A stretch of 5,049 nucleotides of DNA from Bacteroidota bacterium. Lineage in GTDB: Bacteria; Bacteroidota; Bacteroidia; Bacteroidales; UBA1556. The stretch lies in contig QMPB01000410.1 in the NCBI GenBank assembly GCA_003648395.1, forward strand, positions 1 through 5,049. The letters are read 5' to 3'. The notes under the pieces are model-generated. The model was not told the DNA's origin. It saw only the letters and a list, made by a program, of their open reading frames with translations, and made no database searches. Below are positions 1 through 5,049 of this stretch, piece after piece (the stretch's first letter is position 1; the number at the start of each line of letters is the position of its first letter). Position numbers and translations under genes: made by a program.

Positions 1-986
1 TATACATCATCGTTAAGTCCTGTATTCAAAAGAAGCGACTGATGATTACAAATATCAAATTGATGAGCTAATTCCAGTTCAGGAGTTGGCACTATCTGTA
101 CTTTTATAGTATCAGTATAAAGAAGTTCTTTTTCTTCATAAAAGTTGACCCAATATGTTCCACTCTTTGTAAATTTAAATTTTTTCTTCGAAGAATTATT
201 ACTCCAAACAACATTTAAACTACTAAACATCTCATTATTTGGTATCGAAATCTCAAAGTCATCATTAGTACAGGTATCTTTAGGAAGCAGAATATTCCCC
301 TCTTCTGCATTAGAAACTCTTGCAGCAATAGTTCTGGAAGTAGATGCCTGAGATTGAGAATTTGAAGATACTGATGAAATAGCTAAGCTATTAGTATTAT
401 TCGTTGCATTAATATCTAAATAATTATCATCATTCTTGCTAGAATTATCAGTAATTATTTGCTCATGACTATTTGCTTCGTTATTTACTATTGACGGCTC
501 ATTATTTATATCACTATTATTACTTAGCTCTACATTATTAACTTCGTCATTAGCAATTACAACATCAGTTTTAGGATCAACAGTTGAGATATTATTACTA
601 ATATTATGCTCTACAATAGCCTCTTTATTATAATTATTTTCATGAAATTTATCATTATTCTTTATTTCAACAACATCATCCATCTGAGTTTTTTGTTTTT
701 CAACAATAACACCTTTATTAGAATTATTATCTATAAACCTAATGGCAAAAAAGCTCAAAAGCACAACTACAGAGGCTGCAGCAACATAATACATCATCTT
801 TTTAAAGGATAATGTACGTTTGACACCACCCATAGAAGAAGAATTTATTTGCGCCAAAATATCATCTTCAAGTTTATCAAAATAACCATCAGGTACACTG
901 ATGCTATTTCTATCTTGAAGTTCCGATAGTAATGGTGCATTCTTTAATTCTTCCGAATTGGTGATTATGTTTTTTTGTTTACTCAT
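1..986 (-). CDS. Membrane-anchored putative anti-sigma factor with Ig-like outer domains (partial, 3' end outside window)
   Basis: The frame is open from an ATG at 986 to the window edge: 328 codons, no stop, so the C-terminus is missing. Residues 1-63 are hydrophilic and probably cytoplasmic. They hold VPDGYFDKLEDDILAQI (31-47), a motif I know from Bacteroidota proteins encoded beside ECF sigma genes. One membrane segment follows (about 66-84, YYVAAASVVVLLSFFAIRF). Residues 86-228 are a low-complexity linker rich in Asn, Asp and Ser. From about 229 the sequence resembles Ig/PKD-like beta repeats: C239, then VVWSNN, SGTYWVNF and DTIKVQIVPTPELEL, and a second repeat begins at FDICNHQSLLL (310-320). 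The gene starts 35 bases after the sigma gene, so co-transcription is likely. I infer that the N-terminus binds the sigma factor and the outer part senses or anchors at the envelope. No zinc-binding anti-sigma motif is visible. A gliding or type IX sorting C-terminus is possible but outside the window. Confidence 0.85.
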   Translation of the reverse strand, partial: MSKQKNIITNSEELKNAPLLSELQDRNSISVPDGYFDKLEDDILAQINSSSMGGVKRTLSFKKMMYYVAAASVVVLLSFFAIRFIDNNSNKGVIVEKQKTQMDDVVEIKNNDKFHENNYNKEAIVEHNISNNISTVDPKTDVVIANDEVNNVELSNNSDINNEPSIVNNEANSHEQIITDNSSKNDDNYLDINATNNTNSLAISSVSSNSQSQASTSRTIAARVSNAEEGNILLPKDTCTNDDFEISIPNNEMFSSLNVVWSNNSSKKKFKFTKSGTYWVNFYEEKELLYTDTIKVQIVPTPELELAHQFDICNHQSLLLNTGLNDDV

Positions 987-1021
987 ATTAGGTTATTATG
1001 ATAATATCTGTTGCAAAAGGT

Positions 1022-1564
1022 TTAATCTTCTTTCAAAAATTTTTCTATTTTTCTTACTGCATGAAAATAGTTGGCTTTCAACGTACCTTCAGCAACACCA
1101 AGTATTTCTGCAATCTCTTTATATTTGAGGTGATCAAAGTATTTCATATTAAAAGTTAGGCGTTGTTTAGCGGGCAATGTATCTAGTGCTTGGTATAGTC
1201 TTTTTTCAATCTCATCTCCAGTCATAAGGTCATTTGAAGAAGTTCCACTTAGCAAATATTCCACATCATCAATGGAAGTGCCTTTATGTTTCTTCATTTT
1301 ACGAATATAATTGAGACTTTCGTTAGTAGCAATTCTATAAATCCAAGAATATAGTTTGGATTCCCCTCTAAAAGTGTCCAGTGATTTCCATACTTTAATA
1401 AAAACATTCTGCACTACATCATTAGCATCATCATGGTCGTAGAGAATACGACGAATATGCCAATATATCCGCTCTTTATACTGGCTCAATAGAATACGAA
1501 AGCCGCGTTCGCGCGTACGCGAACTACGGCATAATTCTATTATTTCTTCGTCAGTATATATCAT
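1022..1564 (-). CDS. ECF-type RNA polymerase sigma-70 factor
   Basis: A 180-residue protein of normal ECF length. It should bind core RNA polymerase and direct it to a dedicated set of promoters. Region 2 spans about residues 20-93: DHDDANDVVQNVFIKVWKSL (43-62) is the core-binding helix and FRGESKLYSWIYRIATNESL (65-84) covers the -10 recognition and melting part. A variable linker (95-118) joins region 4 (about 120-177), with LPAKQRLTFNMKYF and the helix-turn-helix YKEIAEILGVAEGTLKANYF (148-167). No region 1 or 3 is present, as expected for the class. The ATG at 1564 is the only start that keeps region 2 intact. No Shine-Dalgarno is seen: a 7-base repeat tract ends two bases before the ATG. 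The next gene encodes a membrane protein that is probably its anti-sigma partner, so activity is likely controlled by release from the membrane. Codons 12-21 contain a GC-rich hairpin. The regulon cannot be read from this window. Confidence 0.95.
   Translation of the reverse strand: MIYTDEEIIELCRSSRTRERGFRILLSQYKERIYWHIRRILYDHDDANDVVQNVFIKVWKSLDTFRGESKLYSWIYRIATNESLNYIRKMKKHKGTSIDDVEYLLSGTSSNDLMTGDEIEKRLYQALDTLPAKQRLTFNMKYFDHLKYKEIAEILGVAEGTLKANYFHAVRKIEKFLKED
1502..1530. repeat. GC-rich inverted repeat inside the sigma gene
   Basis: Perfect 7-base arms GTTCGCG (1507-1513) and CGCGAAC (1518-1524) flank a CGTA loop. Outer arms GCCG (1502-1505) and CGGC (1527-1530) can extend the stem past a small internal loop (C at 1506 against TA at 1525-1526). 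It falls on codons 12-21 of the sigma gene, encoding an Arg-rich stretch (CRSSRTRERG). It is far more GC-rich than its surroundings. A role in mRNA structure near the start codon is only inferred. Confidence 0.6.
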
Positions 1565-1566
1565 AG

Positions 1567-1615
1567 TTTCAGGCTACAGTATTCAGTCTTCAATACTCAG
1601 TCAGCAGTCTTCAGT
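1567..1615 (-). repeat. Degenerate 7-base tandem repeat, seven copies
   Basis: Read on the minus strand from 1615 to 1567, the sequence divides without gaps into seven 7-base units: ACTGAAG, ACTGCTG, ACTGAGT, ATTGAAG, ACTGAAT, ACTGTAG, CCTGAAA. The shared core is CTG or TTG at bases 2-4, with consensus ACTGAAG. The tract fills most of the 71-base gap between the transketolase stop (1636) and the sigma start (1564), and ends two bases before the ATG. I recall similar ACTGAAG/ACTGAAT arrays between genes in other Bacteroidota genomes, but could not check this. It may be a neutral repeat family or may affect the sigma gene's expression. Confidence 0.8.
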
Positions 1616-1635
1616 TGGTAATCTTAATCTGAAAA

Positions 1636-2589
1636 CTATTTTCTAGCAATTACTCTCTCAACAGCTGCAACAATATCCTTAGCATCAAGACCATATTTAG
1701 TCATTAATTCGTCAGGAGTTCCACTTTCGCCAAACTTATCATCTACAGCAACCATCTCCATAGGAAGAGGATTATTAAGAGCAAGTATTTGCGCAATATT
1801 ATCACCCAAACCACCATTGCGAAGATGCTCCTCAGCAGTTACAACGCAACCTGTTTTTGCAGCAGATTTTAAGACAGCTTCCTTATCCATTGGTTTAATA
1901 GTATGGATATTTATTATCTCCACATCTATTCCTTTCTCGGCAAGAATTTCGCCAGCTTCAATAGCTTTCCACACCATATGACCTGTTGCAAAGATACTTA
2001 CATCAGCTCCTTCGTTAAGCATTAGTGCTTCACCAATCTTAAATTCCTGATCAGCAGGAGTAAAGTTAGGAACCTTTGGGCGACCAAATCTTAAATAAAC
2101 AGGGCCTTCGTATTCCATAATTGCTTCTGTGGCAGCTTTTGTCTGATTATAATCACAAGGATTAATCACAACCATATTAGGAAGGTTTTTCATCATAGAA
2201 ATATCTTCCATAGTTTGGTGAGTAGCACCATCTTCGCCAAGAGTAAGACCAGCATGCGAAGCACATATTTTCACATTCTTATTTGAATAAGCCACCGTTT
2301 GTCTCACTTGGTCAAGAACTCGTGCTGTAGAAAAGTTAGCAAAAGTACCTGTTACAGGAATTTTACCAGCAGTAGCCAAACCACCAGCCATACCAATCAT
2401 ATTAGCTTCAGAAATTCCTACTTGGAAAAATCTTTCAGGAAACTCATCCTTAAAAGCATCCATTTTTAGAGAGCCTATAAGATCGGCACACATTGCTACA
2501 ACATTCTTATTCTTTTTTCCAGCTTCCAATAATCCTGCTCCAAATCCAGAGCGAGTATCATTTATATCTGTATATGTAAATTTTTTCAT
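1636..2589 (-). CDS. Transketolase, C-terminal subunit (split enzyme)
   Basis: A 317-residue protein matching the second half of transketolase (EC 2.2.1.1): the pyrimidine-binding domain (about 1-175) and the C-terminal domain (about 190-312). It should pair with the N-terminal subunit encoded just upstream. Together they move two-carbon ketol units between sugar phosphates in the cytoplasm, in the non-oxidative pentose phosphate pathway. Visible marks are DTRSGFGAGLLEAG (11-24), FQVGISEANMIGMAGGLA (55-72) with the conserved Glu61 that activates thiamine diphosphate, SHAGLTLGEDGATHQ (111-125), INPCD (142-146) and YLRFGRPKVP (165-174). The ATG at 2589 gives the usual start for split-type subunits, and the stop is TAG. 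The gap to the N-terminal gene is 57 bases, so one operon is very likely. DXS and pyruvate dehydrogenase E1 beta share this fold, but the lack of other E1/E2 genes and the neighbour favour transketolase. Confidence 0.94.
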   Translation of the reverse strand: MKKFTYTDINDTRSGFGAGLLEAGKKNKNVVAMCADLIGSLKMDAFKDEFPERFFQVGISEANMIGMAGGLATAGKIPVTGTFANFSTARVLDQVRQTVAYSNKNVKICASHAGLTLGEDGATHQTMEDISMMKNLPNMVVINPCDYNQTKAATEAIMEYEGPVYLRFGRPKVPNFTPADQEFKIGEALMLNEGADVSIFATGHMVWKAIEAGEILAEKGIDVEIINIHTIKPMDKEAVLKSAAKTGCVVTAEEHLRNGGLGDNIAQILALNNPLPMEMVAVDDKFGESGTPDELMTKYGLDAKDIVAAVERVIARK

Positions 2590-2646
2590 TGTATTCTTAA
2601 TATTAAATCTCGTAAACGAAATCAGATTAATAAAAAATAATAGCTA

Positions 2647-3492
2647 TTAATAATCACCAAGAGTTTCTGGTAATTGAGCTAAAGCTGTGGCTAATTGGTC
2701 ATCATTAGGCGCTTTCCCGTGCCATTGGTGAGTTCCTTCCATAAAATCTACTCCAGCACCCATTTCGGTATGCATAAGTATCGCAATAGGTTTGCCTTTA
2801 CCAGTAGCAGCTTTTGCTTCAGCCATTACTTTAAGAATATCCGCCATATCATTACCTTGCATTTCCATTACTTGCCAACCGAAAGCTCTCCATTTAGCAC
2901 CAAGATCACCAAGATCCATAACATGCTCTATGGAACCATCTATTTGTTGCTTATTATAATCAACAGTTGCAATAATATTATCTATTTTTTTAGCACCTGC
3001 ATATAATGCTGCTTCCCAAATTTGACCTTCGTCCAACTCACCATCACCATGTAAAGTATACACCAAGTGCTTATCTCCTTCAAGCTTTTTTGCCAAAGCT
3101 ACACCTAAAGCTACCGATAAACCTTGACCCAGTGAACCTGATGCCATACGAATACCTTCTAGTCCCTCTGCTGTAGTAGGATGACCTTGTAAACGAGAGT
3201 TTAATTTACGAAATGTTGCCAATTCCGAAACTGCAAAATAGCCTGAATGAGCTAATACGCTATACCACATTGGTGATATATGTCCGTTTGAAAGAAAAAA
3301 TACATCCTCTCCATTAGCTTCCATATTGAAATTGGTAGCATTATGCTCCATTATTTCTTGATATAAAGCTGTTACGAAATCTGTTGCGCCCAAAGAGCCT
3401 CCTGGGTGTCCTGAACTTACTGCATGTACCATACGCAATATATCGCGACGTACCTGAGTAGCAAAGTCTTGTAGTTGTTTTATGTCTGCCAT
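2647..3492 (-). CDS. Transketolase, N-terminal subunit (split enzyme)
   Basis: A 281-residue protein from the ATG at 3492, equal to the diphosphate-binding half of transketolase. It binds thiamine diphosphate and Mg2+. Visible marks are SGHPGGSLGATDF (27-39), GHISPMWYSVLAHSGYF (70-86), LQGHPT (101-106), ASGSLGQGLSVALG (117-130), the cofactor motif GDGELDEGQIWEAAL (149-163) ending at VDYNKQQIDG (177-186) with the metal-binding Asn180, and HTEMGAGVDFMEG and HQWHGKAPN (255-263) near the substrate site. SGHPGGSLG rather than the SGHPGAPLG of one-chain enzymes is typical of split forms. An in-frame TTG at 3516 would add eight residues, but it lies inside a probable -7 promoter box and the added residues do not look conserved, so I prefer the ATG. 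No Shine-Dalgarno is seen, only an A-rich leader. The C-terminal partner follows after 57 bases. Confidence 0.94.
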   Translation of the reverse strand: MADIKQLQDFATQVRRDILRMVHAVSSGHPGGSLGATDFVTALYQEIMEHNATNFNMEANGEDVFFLSNGHISPMWYSVLAHSGYFAVSELATFRKLNSRLQGHPTTAEGLEGIRMASGSLGQGLSVALGVALAKKLEGDKHLVYTLHGDGELDEGQIWEAALYAGAKKIDNIIATVDYNKQQIDGSIEHVMDLGDLGAKWRAFGWQVMEMQGNDMADILKVMAEAKAATGKGKPIAILMHTEMGAGVDFMEGTHQWHGKAPNDDQLATALAQLPETLGDY

Positions 3493-3513
3493 TATTTTGT
3501 TATAAGATTTTTG

Positions 3514-3521
3514 CAAATGTA
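3514..3521 (-). promoter_or_regulatory. Probable Bacteroidota -7 promoter box for the split transketolase
   Basis: On the minus strand this reads TACATTTG, a match to the known TAnnTTTG -7 consensus of the Bacteroidota primary sigma factor. It sits 21 bases before the ATG at 3492, giving a short leader. No good TTG-type -33 box lies 17-23 bases upstream; the nearest candidate, TTAGCA at about 3548-3553, is slightly too far. Confidence is therefore moderate. Confidence 0.45.
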
Positions 3522-3550
3522 GGGTTTTTTAGTTAGTTTTTTGATGCTAA

Positions 3551-3572
3551 TAATCATAATAAAGGATGATTA
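3551..3572. repeat. Short inverted repeat upstream of the transketolase promoter
   Basis: Perfect 7-base arms TAATCAT (3551-3557) and ATGATTA (3566-3572) flank an 8-base spacer. It lies about 30 bases upstream of the -7 box, where a regulator could bind. AT-rich DNA gives such repeats by chance fairly often, so an operator role is only a possibility. Confidence 0.25.
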
Positions 3573-3580
3573 AATTGATA

Positions 3581-3594
3581 GTATTATTTAATAC
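3581..3594. repeat. Short AT-rich palindrome
   Basis: GTATTA (3581-3586) and TAATAC (3589-3594) are perfect inverted arms around TT. It is one of three small palindromes within 61 bases upstream of the transketolase promoter. Binding-site function is unproven. Confidence 0.25.
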
Positions 3595-3601
3595 ACAGCA
3601 A

Positions 3602-3611
3602 CACTATAGTG
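3602..3611. repeat. Perfect 10-base palindrome
   Basis: CACTATAGTG is its own reverse complement. It lies 8 bases from the palindrome at 3581-3594. It could be a dimeric regulator site or a chance event. Confidence 0.22.
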
Positions 3612-3747
3612 AAGCGAATAGTAGTATAATGGCAAATACCTGTTCTAATAATTTAATGTGCTTATTTGCTTAGTACATGACAAATTGTGTTGGTTGCTTA
3701 GTTTCAGAATAATGAAATAATACATATTAAATTTTCATCATATTACC

Positions 3748-3789
3748 GATTTTGTCATGGTTTTTGTTCCAAAAACTCACGCCAAAATC
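3748..3789. repeat. Imperfect hairpin, 42 bases
   Basis: The outer arms GATTTTG (3748-3754) and CAAAATC (3783-3789) and the inner arms GTTTTTG (3760-3766) and CAAAAAC (3770-3776) are both perfect, around a TTC loop. The 5- and 6-base segments between the arms (TCATG and TCACGC) pair only in part. There is no GC-rich stem and no U-run, so it is not a standard terminator. It lies 15 bases from the REP-like pair and may belong to the same repeat unit. Confidence 0.5.
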
Positions 3790-3804
3790 TATTGTTTATT
3801 AACA

Positions 3805-3836
3805 TTGTAGCCACGGGTTTCCACCCATGGCTACAA
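3805..3836. repeat. REP-like hairpin, first of a pair
   Basis: Arms of 14 bases, TTGTAGCCACGGGT (3805-3818) and ACCCATGGCTACAA (3823-3836), are inverted copies with one mismatch (C3814 against A3827) around a TTCC loop. I recall hairpins with a GTAGCCACGGGTT-type stem scattered through Bacteroidota genomes, resembling the REP elements mobilised by IS200-like REP-associated transposases. No such transposase is in the window. There is no U-run on either side, so it is an unlikely intrinsic terminator. Confidence 0.65.
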
Positions 3837-3841
3837 ATATA

Positions 3842-3858
3842 GAACACGTTCAGTGTTC
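3842..3858. repeat. REP-like hairpin, second of a pair
   Basis: Perfect 6-base arms GAACAC (3842-3847) and GTGTTC (3853-3858) flank the 5-base loop GTTCA. It starts 5 bases after the larger hairpin. Two unlike hairpins side by side is a layout typical of REP-type mobile units. It lies 77 bases beyond the symporter stop codon. Confidence 0.5.
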
Positions 3859-3935
3859 ATGTAAATAATCATAAGTAGATAAATATTTTCAATTATCAAG
3901 TTCCATTAAAATACAGTAGAACCAAACTAATACTA

Positions 3936-5049
3936 CTAGCTAAATAGTAAATAAATAACCCCTGATTGTACAACAATAAATGCTAAACCTATTAAAATAG
4001 CCACAATAAATAGTTTTATTATCTCCTTTTTTGGAGGGAGGATTTTAACAAATCTATTTATAATCTCTTCACTATCTTTTGGCGTTAGGAATGTAATAAT
4101 TAGCCAAGTCACTGTAGTAAGCAATGTAACTACAATCATTCGCCATTCGTAAGCAAAAAGGCCTGATGAATCAAAGAAATTAGGATTATAATATTCAAAA
4201 ATAAAGAATAAAAGTGTAAAAACTCCTGAACTTAACATTGCAGAAAGCTGTGACCAAGCATTAATACGCATCCAAAACCAACGTAGAACAAAAACCGGTG
4301 CAACTCCTGCCGATATGGAGAACATTATTTTAATCAAAAGCTCAAGACTATCAACATAATAAGCAATTATAGTTGCAGTAATGCTAAGTAACAACATACT
4401 TAAAAACGAAATAATTCGATAATGATTTTCGCTTTTATCGGTTTGCAAATAACCTTTATAATAGTCAACAGCTAAGAATGAAGCTCCCCAATTAAGAGTA
4501 CCTTCAGCACTGGAAATAAATAACGCAAAGAAGCCCAGAAGAACAACAGGAGCAATATAGTCCGGTACACTCTCAAATATAGAAATTATAAATCCTATTT
4601 CACCATTGGCAGAAAAACCAGTATTTACAAAGCTCATCAATGCCATAAATATGACTACTAATGTTATGGGAATTAATAATATTTTAGAAAATAAGCCGAC
4701 TTTTATTGCTCCCCATTTAGAGCCCGCAGCAGTATAACGCGACATTTCAGGACCTCCACCATCATAAGTAGAACTACTCCACCACTGAATGCCAAGATAA
4801 ATAAACATAGTATTCCAGAGATCCTGATTTCCTTTTGGCGGCACTATTGATAAGGTGTCTGGAGATTTTAACCGTATAGTTTCAATAATATTTTGGTATC
4901 CACCAGAGTTTTTATACAAAAAATAGAAAGCTATAATTAATGATGCTATATAGATTATTCCGTGCAGGATATCTGTTTTAAATTTTGAAGAATAAGTGTT
5001 CTTTAATGCAAATAAACTCAGTAAGGCTCCCGTAATTAAAACAGCATGA
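3936..5049 (-). CDS. Sodium:solute symporter, SSF family (partial, 5' end outside window)
   Basis: The frame is open from the window's right edge (first whole codon at 5048) to a TAG at 3936, giving 370 C-terminal residues. A TTG at 4919 is an internal Leu codon, since 43 in-frame upstream codons read as more membrane protein. SSF members usually run 500-650 residues, so roughly the first third is missing. About nine hydrophobic segments are visible. Family marks are IQWWSSSTYDGGGPEMSRY (visible residues 87-105), matching the QWW...GGG loop of bacterial SSF proteins, and SSAEGTLNWGASFLAVDYYK (179-198), matching the 'ST...LNWGASYLxxDxYKR' segment next to the sodium site. It should import a solute with Na+ across the inner membrane; the substrate (sugar, amino acid, organic acid) cannot be told. 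The 443-base gap and REP-like hairpins suggest it is transcribed separately from the transketolase genes. Confidence 0.92.
   Translation of the reverse strand, partial: HAVLITGALLSLFALKNTYSSKFKTDILHGIIYIASLIIAFYFLYKNSGGYQNIIETIRLKSPDTLSIVPPKGNQDLWNTMFIYLGIQWWSSSTYDGGGPEMSRYTAAGSKWGAIKVGLFSKILLIPITLVVIFMALMSFVNTGFSANGEIGFIISIFESVPDYIAPVVLLGFFALFISSAEGTLNWGASFLAVDYYKGYLQTDKSENHYRIISFLSMLLLSITATIIAYYVDSLELLIKIMFSISAGVAPVFVLRWFWMRINAWSQLSAMLSSGVFTLLFFIFEYYNPNFFDSSGLFAYEWRMIVVTLLTTVTWLIITFLTPKDSEEIINRFVKILPPKKEIIKLFIVAILIGLAFIVVQSGVIYLLFS

Larger units (their letters stand above)
3493..3935. other. Non-coding gap with several inverted repeats
   Basis: This stretch separates the symporter stop from the transketolase start. 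I find no convincing gene or RNA gene in it. From right to left it holds a REP-like hairpin pair (3805-3858), an imperfect AT-rich hairpin (3748-3789), three short palindromes (3602-3611, 3581-3594, 3551-3572) and a -7-like box (3514-3521). No hairpin has the following U-run of a standard terminator on the minus strand. The stretch from about 3612 to 3747 shows nothing I can name. Confidence 0.7.

Noticed and set aside
145..351. Plus-strand open frame of 68 codons
   Set aside because: It lies opposite the membrane-protein gene, which is open over its whole length with clear domain structure; no family resemblance is seen in the plus-strand product.
606..812. Plus-strand open frame of 68 codons rich in Ile and Asn
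   Set aside because: It is the antisense of the Asn-rich linker and membrane helix; its composition is what AT-rich antisense would give.
2695..3006. Plus-strand open frame of 103 codons
   Set aside because: It is fully antisense to the N-terminal transketolase subunit, whose catalytic motifs are intact.
1636..3492. Possibility that the two transketolase genes are one gene broken by mutation
   Set aside because: The halves end and begin at the known domain boundary of split transketolases, each has its own start and stop, and 57 non-coding bases separate them; this is a natural split form.
3834..3841. Second TAnnTTTG match on the minus strand (TATATTTG)
   Set aside because: It overlaps the edge of the REP-like hairpin and is over 300 bases from the transketolase start; probably chance in AT-rich DNA.
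3805..3858. Intrinsic terminator for the symporter gene
   Set aside because: On the minus strand neither hairpin is followed by a U-run, and the first starts 77 bases after the stop codon.
4919..4919. TTG at 4919 as the start of the symporter
   Set aside because: The same frame continues without a stop for 43 more codons to the window edge and encodes further membrane segments; a start here would remove much of the transporter core.

Overview
The window is strongly AT-rich and looks like a chromosome piece from a member of the Bacteroidota, probably a marine or flavobacteria/Cytophaga-like lineage (inference). Three things point there: no Shine-Dalgarno sequences are seen before the genes, there is a TAnnTTTG-type -7 promoter box, and an ECF sigma factor is followed by a 'VPDGYF'-type membrane protein with Ig-like outer domains. 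All five genes are on the minus strand, so transcription runs from high to low coordinates.

Layout in transcription order. (1) 5049-3936: C-terminal part of a sodium:solute symporter (SSF family), whose 5' end lies outside the window. (2) 3935-3493: a 443-base gap with several inverted repeats, including a REP-like hairpin pair, then a probable promoter. (3) 3492-2647 and 2589-1636: the two halves of a split transketolase, N-terminal (TPP-binding, 281 aa) and C-terminal (317 aa). (4) 1615-1567: a 49-base tract of seven degenerate copies of a 7-base unit. (5) 1564-1022: an ECF sigma-70 factor. (6) 986-1: a single-pass membrane protein, probably the cognate anti-sigma or signal-transducing partner. 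It has a long Asn-rich linker and Ig-like outer domains and runs off the left edge; it is open for 328 codons with no stop.

How they work together. The two transketolase subunits should form one enzyme of the non-oxidative pentose phosphate pathway, and the symporter would import a solute using the sodium gradient. The sigma factor and membrane protein form a typical pair in which an envelope signal releases the sigma factor. Close same-strand spacing (57, 71 and 35 bases) allows all four genes from 3492 to 1 to be co-transcribed, but the 7-base repeat tract separates the metabolic pair from the regulatory pair and may mark a transcription boundary.

No RNA genes, CRISPR arrays, transposase genes or origins were seen. 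The region is mostly ordinary core genome. The parts most worth a second look are the repeat tract abutting the sigma start, the REP-like hairpins, a GC-rich hairpin inside the sigma gene, and the architecture of the partial membrane protein.
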